DNA of 64,000 nt from Terfezia claveryi (Eukaryota > Ascomycota > Pezizomycetes > Pezizales > Pezizaceae). Of this stretch, positions 44,391 to 57,540 are shown in pieces. Numbering within the stretch: the first letter of the stretch is position 1; every line of letters starts with the position of its first letter. The stretch spans positions 1 through 64,000 of the forward strand of contig WHUX01000160.1 in NCBI GenBank assembly GCA_015179025.1, written 5' to 3'. The position numbers and the translations under genes are program-made. The notes beneath the pieces were generated by a model. It had not been told where the DNA came from, searched no databases, and was given only the letters and a program-made list of their open reading frames with translations.

Positions 44391-45042
44391 TGTAATGAAT
44401 GCTACTAGGCAGTATTTATTCGGTACCATTCATATAATCTATATCCATAGGCACGGACATTTGTGTATTTCGGTTGTGCTTAGGTAAGACCTCCCAATGG
44501 TAAGGAGATTACTATATGGGTCATTCCCAAAGAGGAATAGTAATTAACTAGTATAATCTATCTTATATAATTTCTGCTATCTAAGCTATATGATCTTAAT
44601 CTAATTAGTATATAGACTTGCTTGCTGCTGTGTGCTGCTTGCTCGTTGCTTGTTCTCTAATAGATTCCAGAGGGAATCCAGTGCCTATTTATACTCCTTT
44701 GAGATCTGATGACTAACGAAATAAATACAATAAAGGATGGTACACCAAAAGGTAGTGCACTATATAAAAGAGGTCATATGGCCATAATAATGAGTCACAT
44801 GGCTGGAACAAAGGTCATGTGGCCATAGTGATGACTTATACGTATAAAATAAAGGTCATATGCCTATATTGAGGGTGTACTCATATAGTAAATTCTGTAT
44901 ACTATGGACGCTTATAAAGCAGCAGAAAATAGTAGAAGGCTAGTCCTTTGACTGAGAGGCTTAGTTATATAATATAGTAGTAATATAGGAAATATAAAAG
45001 TATATAAGCAATTATATAAGCAATAAAATGTTCTCCATTACA
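44391..45042 (-). repeat. 3' LTR of B3
   Basis: 652 bp, in plus-strand reading TGTAATGAATGC to CTCCATTACA, the reverse of the usual LTR. It is shorter than its partner (677 bp) because of small deletions. The element polypurine tract beside it reads GTGGGGAAG on the minus strand, the best preserved in the family. Confidence 0.92.
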
Positions 45043-45070
45043 CTTCCCCACATAAAAGGATTTCCTATCC

Positions 45071-46650
45071 TTACTTCTCTCATTCTGCCAAATTGATTTC
45101 CATACGTTCTAAAATTTGATGCATTATTAATACATTGGCATTAATATGAATATCCTTAGTATTCTCTTGACTTATAATTCGATCTCATTCTTATTGAATG
45201 AGAGCTCTAGTTTCGTCTCTAGTTCATAGTCCTTATTTTCCTTGAGTTGTTTGTCATCTCTTAAATGTATTTTCCAAACTTCCAGTCATCTACAAATCTT
45301 GGAGAATTTTGGTAGTGATATCTTTGGCGTTTACCTAGGAATCATGTTTAGGAGAGTATACTAGCTATCTAATCTTATATTGTTTTTCTCCAGTTTGAGG
45401 AGTTCTGAATTCTAATACTTTTTAAACTTCACAATAATTATCTTGAACTGGTCCCAGTTCTTGAATTTGTCTTTGAGGGAACTGGGTAGAATTATTTTTA
45501 TAATATGGTTTGAGTTTGCTGACATGAAAAGTATTATATATGAGATCTAAATTGGGTTAGTTTGATAGGTCTAGACTATAATTATTGGGTTTCCAATTAC
45601 TAGACATAATAGGAAATGGGCCTAACTATCTAGGTTTGAGTTTAAGTGAGACATTCGATATATTGATATTTTTTGAGGAAAGTATAACTTGTTGTCCGAC
45701 TGAAAATTTGGTTGAATTGGGTAGTCCTTTGTTTGCTTAAGATGCTTAAGTCTTCTTGGCATCATAAAGGTTTTTAGATGTTACTTCATAAAGTTCATTT
45801 GCCGGTATATATGTATTAATAGGGTATAGAAGTATCGATATGCCAAGGTATGCATTAAATCCAAACAGTGTGTAATAGGGGCTATTCTATCTAGTAGTGT
45901 TATACCTAGAGTTGAGTTTCAACTATATCTCTAGTAGTTTCTATAACCAATCAAATTCTTTGATTTTACAGCCTCTTACTACTTGCAGAATTTCTTTGTT
46001 TACAATTTCTGATTGTCTATCTACATATAGATAATATGCAGTAGACGGTTCCAACTTGATTCCTTTATTCCTAGCCCAAGCCTAAAAAAGCGATGACATA
46101 AAAAGAGTATCTTAATCAAAAACAATACAAACAACGTATTCCATAGTTAGGACTATATGAGTATCAAAAGTAGCAGTATATTGTTCTGCTGTAAAATTAT
46201 CTGAGATATAAATAAGAAACTTGAATCTTTATTATCTATTGACAATCATTCAAAGTCATAAAATACAAACAACATGATCTTCTGCAACAGGAATATTCGG
46301 GTACAAAATTGAATACTTAGTAAAGATAGGTGCTAACTTAAGAAAATCTATTAATATATCTGTCCATGGCCTTTTTGGTACATATAATAGGGTTATAAGT
46401 CTAAGCAGTGCCTTAGTGCAATACTTTGTCCATTAACAAGTATCACAACTGCTAATGTAGTCCTTAGTTGGTTCTGCAAAGGACTGGTAATTATATCGGT
46501 CAGTAAGATATTTCATTGTTTTTTCAATACTACTATGAGAAGTTGCTTCATATGCATCTATAATAACTAATTTGAGATAGTTCTTACCTTTGATATTAAA
46601 GGTAGAGGGCAAGACTAATCTCTATTATACTTGTTGGTTCTTGATATATA
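45071..46650 (-). pseudogene. Integrase and chromodomain of B3
   Basis: Minus strand, ending at TAA 45071-45073. The chromodomain is at about 45300-45450 (V-K-K-V-L-E-F, then Y-K-I-R). The integrase core and the HHCC finger (H-E-A-T-S-H; C-stop-W replacing C-D-T-C-Q-W) follow upstream, with many TAG/TAA codons. Only short open runs remain. Recognised by collinearity with B2 and B4. Confidence 0.75.
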
Positions 46651-48076
46651 AAAATCCATCTTATCTTCTATAATCCTTACAGCTGACAAAGGTATCATAG
46701 TAGTTCTTCGAGATAGGACATACTCTCATACATATCTGGTATGCAGTTTTCATTCCTGTGCCTTGATCAAGCCAATAGGTAATGAAATAGTCCTTATCAT
46801 CTATCCATCCGTCATTGATATGTTTCTCTCCAATGAGTTTGTTGAGGGTCGGTTTAATCTTTTGGTTGAAGTCATTGATGGTAGGTTTCTTCTCATTATA
46901 AGTAGAAGTATTATGTCCTGAAAACTTACAGAAATTACAATACTATCTGTAGGTTTTAGTATCTTGAATAAAGAAGAGTTCAGGGTCTTCGTTAATAGCT
47001 ACTCGCTTTTGAGAATGAGTAGTAATAGTAGCAGTGTTGATTGGAGTTACATTACTGCTGCTAGCAGTTACAGCTAGTTGTTGAGGTACATTCTATAGTT
47101 GTTAAGGGGCAACAGAAGTATCTTTGATCTTCTGTTCCATTTGATAAGTACTCATCTGTTCAATAGGGTTACTGAACTGAAAGTCATGTTGGAGAGTTAT
47201 GCATGCTGGCTTGTTGGTATTCTATCTTTTCGCCAATTCTCTAATTTCATAGATAGCTTTATTGTAGCTAAGAGGTTGTGGAACTGGATATACTAGTGTC
47301 TATTGTACTGGTGCTAGTTCCTTATGAGAGTCATTTGCAGCTGAGAAGTGCCCAATATGACTCTTATGGAATTCCTTCTGCTTCTTAAGAACTGAGGCTA
47401 ATAGGTTATAGTTCATACTGCCATGTCTGTAGTGGTTGCAGATTGCATATGTTTTGATGGTAAACATATGGTTATTCATGGCGTGGGAGCTACCATAAGT
47501 AGGACAGTAAAAATCTAAACAAAAGAACCAGTACATCCTCTTGTATTGTTGCCAATTACTATGAGCTAGGTTAATAGTAATTTCTTTCACTTCTTCAGGA
47601 GCGAGGGCATTTTGTAGAGTGCTTTCAGAAGAGAGAGGCCTATATCTTAGTCCAAGAACTGTTAAAGGTTTGTTCTTATTTATATTGGGTACTCGGTTAT
47701 ACCCAGTAAAAACCTCTTCTGGTATAGTAGATAGAGTCTCATAGTCTAAGGACTCTTCTTCTTTGATTATGTCATATTCACTATCTTCATCCTGAATGCC
47801 TTCTAAATATGGATAGAAGATATGGTATCCAAGTTCTTTGGCTCTTCCACAATATTTATTAAAGTCACAGTCGACATGCTTGAAATTGATAGCTACTTGA
47901 GAAACCATTTTGTTCTGAGTAGAGGTTTCTGGTGAGTGGAAAGTTCTTAAAGTATTGGTAGAGATATTGCAGTTGTAGGTGTGGTTAGAAAAATCAATGC
48001 TGTTGGAAATATAGACGTCCTTAGTAGTAGAAGTATTAGAGTATTTATACTTTCTTAATAGAGCATCTACTATCAA
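46651..48076 (-). pseudogene. Extra domain of B3 (between RNase H and integrase)
   Basis: The 48076-47300 stretch is open for 258 codons, the same length and position as the open stretch in B4 (56076-56852). It shows the acidic part (E-D-S-E-Y-D-I-I-K-E-E-E-S), L-T-V-L-G-L-R-Y-R-P, and the Cys/His block W-F-F-C-L-D-F-Y-C-P-T-Y-G-S-S-H and A-I-C-N-H-Y-R-H-G-S-M-N. The second zinc knuckle is at 46899-46940 with its last Cys changed to Tyr. Long open frames here in two independently mutated copies suggest this part was under coding constraint in the source element. Confidence 0.7.
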
Positions 48077-50050
48077 ATTTTCCTTTTCTACGGTATACTA
48101 AATGTCTGTATCAAATTCCATTAGGTAATCTTGCCATTACCTTAATTTCTGACTTGTTGGCATTTGAGTATGGAAGGTTACTAATGGTTTGTAGTCAGTA
48201 AGGATAGTGAACTTGTGACCTCTTAATTGTGCTTCAAAAAATTTCAATGAGTTAATAATCACTAATAATTCTTTTTGGAAGGTGGGATAATTAAGTTATG
48301 CTTGATTAAATTTTCTTGAGTGGAAGCATAATGGTCTGATATGCGTTAGTGGTCCTTGACCTATCCCCAATCCTAGTCCTACATCACTAGTATCACATAC
48401 TAAATATTTGGGTTCAGTAGACTTGTTATTCTAGGGTTTTAAAACATGTATAGAATTTATGAGTTTCTTTAGTTTTTCAAACACTGTGTTATGAGGATCT
48501 GTCCGTTCCCATTTCTTTGTTTTTTCTTGCAGTTCCGACAGGGTACTTGCATATAATGCTAAGTTGGGGATAAATCTGCTTATATAATTAACAATTTCAA
48601 GGAATTCTCTAAGGTCCTTTTTCCAAGTAGGAGTTGGAAATATTAATATAGTAGTCCTCTTTTTAGAATCTACATGTAATCTATCTGATATCAAAATGTG
48701 TCCTAAGATTTCCAATCTTAGAGTAAAGAACTGGCATTTACTTTCTTTGAGATAGAATTTCTTATCTTGCAAATATTGAAGTACTTTCTTCAATAATTTT
48801 ACATGTTTCTTATACATTTTGGAAAAAATAATAATATCATCAATATAGATGATTAAATCTTTATAGACTATATCTTTAAAAATTTCATGCATAACACAAA
48901 CTACAGTAGCTGGTGCATTACGATCCCCTTGTTGCATGACTCTACTCCTCAAATATCCTTGGTGATATAGAAAGGTAAACAATTGTTTTGATTCCTTGTT
49001 GTTTCTGATATTAAGAAATCCATCAGCTAAGTCAAGCTTAGTCCAAATGGCATTCTCCACTACTAGTGCAATAGCTTCATTAAGATCTGGTAGTGGGGTA
49101 TAGTCTAGTTCAACAGTTAAATTGCAGTCTCAATAGTTATTAACGTGTCTGACTTCTTCCGGTTTGCCCCATTTAGGAATAGTGAACAATACTACAGTAT
49201 TTGTATCACTTTCTACTCTAAATATATGACCTGACACTTCTTCCTCAATTAATTTGTCATGGATTTGTTGTCTAAATTGATGTCCTAAGGCTTGCTATTT
49301 TAGTATCCAAGTGGCTCTAGGTTTTGGTTTGATAGAGTGATTAATTTTCCTTAGTAGCGGCAATTCCTATGGAATTGTCTTTGGAAATAATCAGGGAAAC
49401 TCTGTTACAAGGTTGAATTACTTCTGTACAGTAGAAACCACTGTCACAAGTTCTCTTTCTGAATCAGTATCTTCTATATTGCTAATAATTTCCCAATTAT
49501 CTAGTTTACTATAATCTGTAACTGATTCACAGCTGATCTAAGTATATGCTGATCTTATACTATTCACTATGGTTCTAGATCCTTTCCATATACTTAGCTG
49601 GAATCTAGAAGTATTTTCTGGTTAGATAGGAACTAGTTCCTAATAGGCCAGAATTATTGCTTTCACTTTGCTGAGAGTAGGTTCTCCTAAAATTATGTTC
49701 CATCTAGTTAAATGTGCTATATAGAATGTTCATTCTTCTATATAACCTATCTAATCTAGTTTGATAGTACAGGCTTTGTCTATCATTCCTTTTGAGCCTT
49801 TAATTGCTATACTTAATGATTTCTTCTCAATTCTTTTGGTTAATATTTTGTATAGATATACAAATTGAGAATTAATTAAGTCTCCTCCCTTTGTTTAGAG
49901 ATCAATTAAAGCTAGTGTGGGATGTTCATTAGCCTTAATGAATACCTTACTGAAATCAGGTACTTGTCTTGACAAGGGTCATTCATTAATTTTATCCTCA
50001 TTGGTTTAGTTCTTGATAGCTATTGGCATAGCTAAATCTTGTGCAGCTGT
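48077..50050 (-). pseudogene. Protease region, RT and RNase H of B3
   Basis: RT is well kept: 49060-48431 is open for 209 codons, from A-I-W-T-K-L-D-L-A-D-G-F through Q-Q-G-D-R-N-A-P-A-T, the catalytic Y-I-D-D at about 48836-48847 and into the thumb. RNase H lies at about 48080-48430 with frame breaks. The protease region near 49890-49930 reads L-I-D-L-stop-T-K-G-G-D-L-I-N-S-Q-F, again without D-S/T-G. It would act in reverse transcription inside particles. Inactive because of stops on both sides of the RT block. Confidence 0.8.
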
Positions 50051-50813
50051 ACACATAGATACTTTATTTTGTCATTTCTTACAGTCCTTATAGGAGTGTC
50101 CAGGGTTCCAACACTATAGACATTTCTTGTCTCTAATTAATTACATCTTTGTCTTCTAATCCAATTTTTTTGTAATAGTGTTCCAATCTGAGTCCTTCTA
50201 TTTTTCTGTATTAGATTTGGTGCTGGGATTGTTATTAGTATTAAATCCTATTTTTTGTCATTGATTCTGGTTCCTGCATAGAATATGACTCTGATTTTCA
50301 TTCTGAGGGTGTTGTTGTTGGGATATATTTAGTATAGATAGTAGGGCAATATCTTTTTTTGAAGCTTCATATGACTCCACTTGATATATGAGCTGATCAT
50401 ATGACCATTCTTCCTTAATTAATGGAATTAATGTTACTGACATATATGGTGGTAGGTGATTAAGAAACTTTTTTCTTTTTACTTCTTGCAATATTGACTG
50501 TTTACTATTCTTATTGATTAATTTAATTTGTATTTCAATAAGCCAATTAGTAAACTGTTTAATCCCCATATGATATCTGTCCTTGTATGGTGTAGCTATT
50601 TCCTATTTTTTCTATAAAATATCTTTTCTAGTAGAGAGTATCAGAAAATTACTTAGTACTAGTATGAAGCTAAAGAATTTTGCATCCTTCCCTTTCTCTC
50701 TTAGGAATTGATTATAAGTAGTAAGCATACTCCCTTCTATTCTGAACCTAACAATTTCTAAAGCTAAGGTGCCTTCTAAATCTATCCCTTTTAGAACCAA
50801 CCAATGTTGCATT
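50051..50813 (-). pseudogene. gag of B3, C-terminal part
   Basis: Contains the zinc knuckle region near 50095-50135 (C-W-N-P-G-H-S-Y-K-D-C on the minus strand) and the capsid blocks M-S-V-T-L-I-P-L-I-K-E-E-W and H-W-L-V-L-K-G-I-D-L-E-G-T. The 50569-50258 segment is open for 103 codons. It ends at 50813, where B4 has inserted with a GCATT duplication, and continues at 59780. Confidence 0.78.
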
Positions 50814-51483
50814 TATAATAGAGAATGTTTCATTGCTTATATAATTGCTTATATACTTTTGTATTTCCTATATTACTACTGTGTTATATAACTAAGCCTC
50901 TCTGTTAAAGAACTAGCCTTCCACCATTTCCTACTGCTTTATAAGTGTCTATAGCATGTTGAATTTGCTATAGGAAATTCCATGGAACTTGCCATATGAG
51001 CACATCCTCAGTATAACCGCATGACCTTTGTTTTGAATATATAAGTTACCACTATGGCTACATGACCTTTGTTCCAGTTGTGTGACTCATTACTATGGCT
51101 ACATGACCACTTTTGTACAGTGCACCACCTTCTGGTATGCTATCCTTTATTGTATTTATTTGTTTAGTCATTAGATCTCAGAGGAGTATAAATAGGCGCT
51201 GGATTCCTTCTGGAATCTAACAGTTAAGAAGCCGCAAGCAAGCAGCAACAAGGAAGCCTATATATACCAATCAGATCAAGATCATATATCTTAGATAGCA
51301 TAAATCATTTAAGATAGATTATACCAGTTAATTACTGTTCCCTTTGGGAAAGTCTCATGTAGTAATCTCCCTATCCTAATGAGGTCTTACCTTAGTAGAA
51401 CCGAAATACACAAATGTCCATGTCTACGAATATAGATTGTATGAACCATACCGAATGAATACTACCTAGTAGTGTTTATTACA
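50814..51483 (+). repeat. 5' LTR of B4
   Basis: 670 bp, TATAATAGAGAATG to GTTTATTACA. TATA box in GAGGAGTATAAATAGG near 51182; the inverted repeat is TGGATTCC/GGAATCTA, with one change. The leader that follows (51484-51786) begins TTATTTTTAACTTATTTACC with no tRNA-type primer site. Confidence 0.92.
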
Positions 51484-51786
51484 TTATTTTTAACTTATTT
51501 ACCTAATCTTTACTCTTAAATCCAAGGCCTGATCAACCTTCGAATACTTTATTACACTTAAGCAAGTGTATACAATATGACACACACCCCTACACACATG
51601 AACATGCATATATAAAACGATATTAATATTCAACTAGCTAGCAAATCATCTAATAATGAGATATTAGACTCCCAACTATAGTACATCAACAAAAGAGTTA
51701 GAAGCAAGCTAAGCAGAGCTCTAACGGGCAGTGGTATCCCATATTAAACAATTGCACTCTCATTCACAACACTTTTCCCAATAAGA

Positions 51787-52332
51787 TCAACAACTCATCT
51801 TACACTCCTGCCAACTGCCATTACATCTATACCTGTAAATTCAGTACACTATTGAAAAACCGGCCCCCCAGGTCCCAGGAATAATTGGTCTAAACAACCA
51901 AGCATTACAATCCCAAGACTTAAATCTCGCTGCCTCTACTGTAGCCAATCCTTCCAGAAAAGAATTACCTCCATCACAACCTTCCTTAGGCCCAGACATT
52001 TCTACTAAAACCTCTGTGCCCCCAATATCTACCTCAACACACCAATCAGAAAAAGTGATAGTCTTGCCAGAAGAACTAGAATTAGATTCTAGCCAAGTAG
52101 ACAAAGAAAAACCAGGACCATAAGAAACATTAGGATTCTGACATCTAGCCTGACCAATCGAGTGAGCTACAGAGCCAACCGAACTGTCAGTCGAATGGAC
52201 ATCAGTAGGATTATCATCTACTACACTATCAACATAGTAAGGTACCAAAGAGGAAAAGTAACTCGACAATTGTATTGTATAACTAGCTGTATTTAGTTGT
52301 AGACAGATAACAAAATCAGATATCAATGGCAT
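51787..52332 (-). pseudogene. Antisense accessory ORF (ORFx) of B4
   Basis: 182 codons from ATG 52332 to TGA 51787-51789, the same length as in B2, with one internal TGA at 51841-51843 in place of a Trp codon kept in B2 and B3. Conserved features are F-V-I-C-L-Q, S-Y-F-S-S-L-V-P-Y, the Ser-run then T-F-S-D-W-C-V-E-V-D-I-G-G-T-E-V-L-V-E-M-S, W-L-F-R-P-I-I-P-G-T-W, and the Cys-rich end. The first 165 codons are open while the neighbouring gag has several stops. The start codon overlaps the gag start by 7 bp. Ser-rich coding has few CAG/CAA/TGG targets, so part of its survival may be due to composition. No family recognised. Confidence 0.62.
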
Positions 52333-54180
52333 CTGCACTTAATAAGAAGACTAAGAGGTCGAGGCAGTTAACTATGTTACCTAAAGAAATTAAGAAATTA
52401 GTAGATCAAACTTCCAGAAAAGCCAGATTTATAGTTCCTAGCATAGAAGAGGAAGTAAATCTACTAATAGATATAGAAATAGGAGAACTAGGTGGAGAAG
52501 GAAGTAAACTATATTTTAGTATAAAATTGCCTCTCATACTAGAAGAATTTTAGGATAGTCATCTCCCAACCGTTGAGGAAATTTTGAAATATGCTCACTC
52601 AATAGTACATGCACAACAGTATCATCCTGAAGATACTCAACTCCTACTAGAAGCCATAGTAAAACATTATGTATGGATGATACCATACCCATTCAAAGAA
52701 AATGACTTAGAAATGATTGCTTTTTTAAGTAAAGAACTAAAGAAACCTATTGTTCCTCTATTAAGGAAACCGAATTAGGTATTGAATAATTAGAAAGAAA
52801 TTATGGTATTTATGATGAGTGGCACTCATCTAAAAGAAACTATACATACTGTGGAGGATTTTTTCAATCCTGGCAATAAACTTTTAGAAGTGTTCCTGAG
52901 AATACCAAAAGATCAATCGAAAGGCAAAGGTTGAGCACTTGATACACTAGAAAGAAGAACTGGGTCAGCCAAAGAACCAAGTGAAAAAGACCAACTACTA
53001 GAAGATACACAACTACTAGAAGACGATAATGATCTGGATATAGGACCAAATCCATAAAAGCAGAAATTGCAAGGAGGAGGACAAGATCCCAATGATAGTG
53101 GAGATGATAGCTCAGACTCTGATAAAGTATTATCAGTTGCCACTCAACCTTTAGTTAGAAAACTCTAATGAAGAAAATCAGTTGAACACTAACAATGGGA
53201 ATCTACTACAGGAATAGTTACAATAGGTAACCACAAGACAACACACCTTTTAAAAGGAATAAAGATTGATCTACCAGAAAAAATTAAAGGAGAAGACAAA
53301 AAATGGTAAGACTCATAATATTTTGACTCTTGGGCCATAGCAATGCAACATTGGTTGGTTCTGAAAGAGATAGATTTAGAAAGCGCTTTAGCTTTGGAAA
53401 TTGTTGGATTCAGAATGGAAGGAAGTGCGCTTACTACTTATAATCAATTCCTGAGAGAGAAAGGGAAGGATGCGAAATTCTTTAGCTTCATGCTAGTACT
53501 AAGAGATTTTTTGATACCCTCTACCTGCAAAGATATTTTATAGAAACAATAGGAGACAGCCACACCATACAAGGACAGACATTACATAGGGATTAAATAG
53601 TTTGCTAATTGGCTTACTGAAATGCAAATCAAATTAATCGACAAGAATAGTAAACAGTCAATATCACAGGAAGTAGAAAGAAGAAAGTTTCTTAATTACC
53701 TGCCACCATATATGTCAGCAACATTAATTCCTTTAATTAAAGAAGAATGGTTATGTGATTAGCTCATATATCAAGTGGAGTCATATAAAGCTTCAAAAAA
53801 GGATATTGCCCCACCATCCATACCAAATACATCCCAATAATAATACCCTCGAAATGAAAATCAGAGTTATGGTCCATGCAAAGACCAGAATCAATGACAA
53901 AAACCAGGATTTAATCCTAGCAGCAATCCCACTACCAAACCCAATATACAAAAATGGAAGGATTCAGATTGGGACACTATCACAAAAAAATTGGATCAGA
54001 AGATGAAGATGTAATAAATTAGAGACAAGAAATTTCTATAGTGTTGGAACCCTGGACACTCCTACAAGGACTGTAGGAAATGACAAAATAAGGTACCCAT
54101 ACATATAGCCACACAGGATTTAGCTATGCCGATAGCTACCAAGAATCAAACCAATAAGGATAAAATCAAGGAATGACCCT
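52326..54180 (+). pseudogene. gag of B4
   Basis: ATG 52326, basic start (K-K-T-K-R-S-R), capsid-like helices open at 52326-52553 and 52584-52778, an acidic linker near 53030-53125 (D-S-G-D-D-S-S-D-S-D) and the capsid block H-W-L-V-L-K-E-I-D-L-E-S at 53343-53543. The zinc knuckle is near 54025-54070 (x-x-x-C-W-N-P-G-H-S-Y-K-D-C; the first Cys is Phe and the third position TAG). About ten stops, nearly all TAG. Confidence 0.8.
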
Positions 54181-56100
54181 TGTCAAGATAGGTACCTGAT
54201 TTTAGCAAGGTATTCGTTAAGGCTAACGAACACCCTGTACTGGCTTTAATTAATCTCCAAACAAAGGAGGAGACTTAATTAATTCTCAATTTATATACTT
54301 ATATAAAATACTGACTAAAGTATTGAGAAGAAATCATTAAGTACAGCAATTAAAGGCTCAAAAAGAATGATAGATGAAGCCTGTACTATCAAACTAGATT
54401 GGATAGATTATATAGAAGAACGAACATTTTATGTAGCTCATTTAACTAGATGGGACATAATTTTAGGGGAACCCACTCTGAGCAAAGTAAAAGTAATAAT
54501 CCTAGCTCATCAGGAACCAGTTCCTATCTAACAGGAAAATATTCCTAGATTCCAGTTAAGTACATGGAAAGGATCTAGAACCATAGTGAATAGTATAAGA
54601 TCAGCATATACTCAGGTCAGCTGTAAATCAGTTTCAGATTATAGTGAACTAGATAATTGGGAAATTATTAGTGATATGGAAAATACTGATTTAGAAAGAG
54701 AACTCATGACAGCTGTTTCTACTGTAAAGAAGCAATTCAATTCTATAACAGAGTTTCCTTTATTATTTCTAAAGATAATTCCATGGGAATTGTCGCCACT
54801 AAGAAAAATTAATTACTCTATTAAACCAAAACCCAGAGCTACTTAGATACCAAAATAGCGACCCTTAGGACATCGATTTAGACAACAAATTTATGACAAA
54901 TTAATTGAGAAAGAAGCATCATATCATATTTATAGAGTAGAAAATAACACAAATACTGTAGTTATGTTCACTATTTCTGAACGAGACAAACCGGAAGAAG
55001 CTAGATATGTTAATGACTATCAAGACTGTAATTTAGCTACTGAACTAGACCATACCCTCTACCAGATATTAATGAAGCTATTGAACTAGTAGTGGAGTAT
55101 CACATTTATACTAAGCTTGACTTAGCCAATAGATTTTTTAATATTAAAAACAACAAGAAATCAGAACAATACTCTACTTTTCTATGTCATCTAGAATATT
55201 TCAGGAGTAGAGTCATACAATAAGAGGATCGTAATACACTAGCTACTATGGTTCACATTATACATGAAATTTTTAAAGATATAGTCTATAAAGATTTAAT
55301 CATCTATATTGATTATATTATTATTTTTTCCAAAACACATGAGGAACATATAAAATTATTGAAGAAAGTACTTCAATGTTTGCAAAATAAGAAATTCTAT
55401 CTCAAAGAAAGCAAATGCTAGTTCTTTACTCTAAAATTGGAAATCTTAGGACACATTTTGATATCAGATAGACTACATGTAGATCCAAAGAAGCGAACCA
55501 CTATATTAATATTTCCAACTCCTACTCGGAAAAAGGACCTTAGAGGATTCCTTGGAATTGTTAATTATCTTAGCAGATTTATCCTGGACTTAGCATCGTA
55601 TGCAAGTACCCTGTCAGAACTGCAAGGAGAAATAAAGAAATAGGAATGGACAGACACTGATAATGCAGTATTTGAAAAACTAAAGGAACTCGTCAATTCC
55701 CTACATGTTTTAAAACCCTGGAATAATGAGTCTACTGAACCCAAATATTTAGTCTATGATGCTAGTGATATAGAACTAGAATCGTGGATAGTACAAGGAC
55801 TGCTAACGCACATCAAACTATCATGCTTCCACTCAAGAAAATTTAATCCAGCACAACTTAATTATCTCACCTTCTAAAAGGAATTATTGGTAATTATTGA
55901 CTCATTGAAATTTTTTGTAGCACAATTATTAGGTTATAAGTTCACTATCCTTACTGACCATAAAGCACTAGTAACTTTCTATACTCAGATACCAACAATT
56001 CAGAAATTGAGGCGATGGTAAGATTATCTAGTGGAATTTGATACAAACATTTAGCATACTATAGGAAAGGAAAATTTGATAGCAGATACTCTATTAAGAA
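54181..56100 (+). pseudogene. Protease region, RT and RNase H of B4
   Basis: The protease region carries L-I-N-L-Q-T-K and then a 1-base loss, so the following stretch (54586-54846) is read in another frame until about 55050. RT has Y-I-D-Y at the catalytic site (second Asp lost). The RT thumb is open at 55437-55643. RNase H, at about 55740-56100, shows V-Y-D-A-S (from V-C-D-A-S), L-T-D-H-K and L-I-A-D-T. Order and spacing equal B2. Confidence 0.82.
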
Positions 56101-57540
56101 AGTATAAATACCCTGACATTCCCACCATTGAGGATGATTATATTTTCAATAGCATCGATCCTTCTAACAACATTTACAACCGCATCATCTCTACCAATAC
56201 TTTAAGAACTTTCCACTCACTAGAAACCTCTACTCAGAATGAAATGGTTTCTTGTAGAGCTATCAACTTTAAGTATGTTGACTGCGACTTCAACAAATGT
56301 TATAGAAAAGCAAAAGAACTTGAAAACTATATCTTCTGTCTATACTTTGAAGGCATTCAGAATGAAGATAGTGAATATGATATGATTAAGGAAGAAGAGT
56401 CTTCAGATAATGAGACTCTATCTACTATACTAGAAGAAGTTTTTACTGGGTATGACCGAGTACCCAATATAAATAAGAACAAACCTTTAACAGTTCTTGG
56501 ACTAAGATATAGGCCTTCCTCTTCTAAAAGCACTCAACAACACACTCTCACTCCTGAAGAAGTGAAAGAAATTGCTATTGACCTAGCTCTTAGCAATTGG
56601 CAACAATATAAGAGGATATACTGGTCCTTTTATCGAGATTTTTACTGTCCTACTTATGGCAGCTCCCATGCTATGAACAACTGCATGTTCATCATCGAAA
56701 CATATACAATCTACAATTACCATGGATATGGCAGTATGAACAGTAACCTATCAGCCTCAGTTCTTAAGAAGGAGAAGGAATTCCCTAAGAGTTATATTGA
56801 GTACCTCTCTATTGCAAATGACTCTAATAAGGAACTAGCACCAGTACAATAAACACTACCATATCTAGTTCCACAACCTCTTAGCTGCAACGAAGCTATC
56901 TATGAAATTAGAGAATGGGCAAAAAGATGGAATACCAATAAGCTAGCATACATAATTCTCCAACATGACTTTCAGTTCAGTAACTCTATTGAACAGATGA
57001 GTACTTGACAAATGGAACATAAGATTAAGGATACTTCCGTTACCCCTCAACAACCATGGAATATACTTCAACAACCAGTTGCAACTGCTAGCAGCTGTAA
57101 TACAACTCCAATCAATACTGCTGCCATTACCAGTCATTTCCAAAACCGAGTAGCCATTAACAAGGACCCAGAACCCTCGTTTATTTAAGATACTAAGACC
57201 TCCAGACAGCGTTGTGATTTCTGTAAGGTTTCAGGACAAAATGCTTCTATATGTAAGGATAAGAAACCTACTATCAATGACTTCAACCAAAGGATCGAAC
57301 CTACCCTCAACAAGCTCATTGAAGAGAAATACATTAGTGATGGATGGGTAGACGATAAGGACTATTTTATTACCCATTGGCTAGATTAAGGTATAGGAAT
57401 GAAAGCTGCATACCAGACATGTATGAGAGTATGTCCTATTTGGAAGAACTATCATGATACCATTATCAGCTGTGAGGATTATAAAAGAAAAGATGGATTT
57501 TCGTATGTCAAGAACTAACAAGGACAATAGAGATTAGTCT
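56101..57540 (+). pseudogene. Extra domain of B4 with second zinc knuckle
   Basis: Open for 258 codons at 56076-56852 across the acidic and Cys/His parts (F-Y-C-P-T-Y-G-S-S-H-A-M-N-N-C). After a stop and a Pro/Gln/Ala linker comes the knuckle at 57213-57254: C-D-F-C-K-V-S-G-Q with His changed to Gln, then the last Cys. Then follow D-Y-F-I-T-H-W-L-D and M-R-V-C-P-I-W-K-N-Y. It is in frame with both RNase H and integrase, so it is part of the polyprotein and not a later insertion. Confidence 0.72.
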
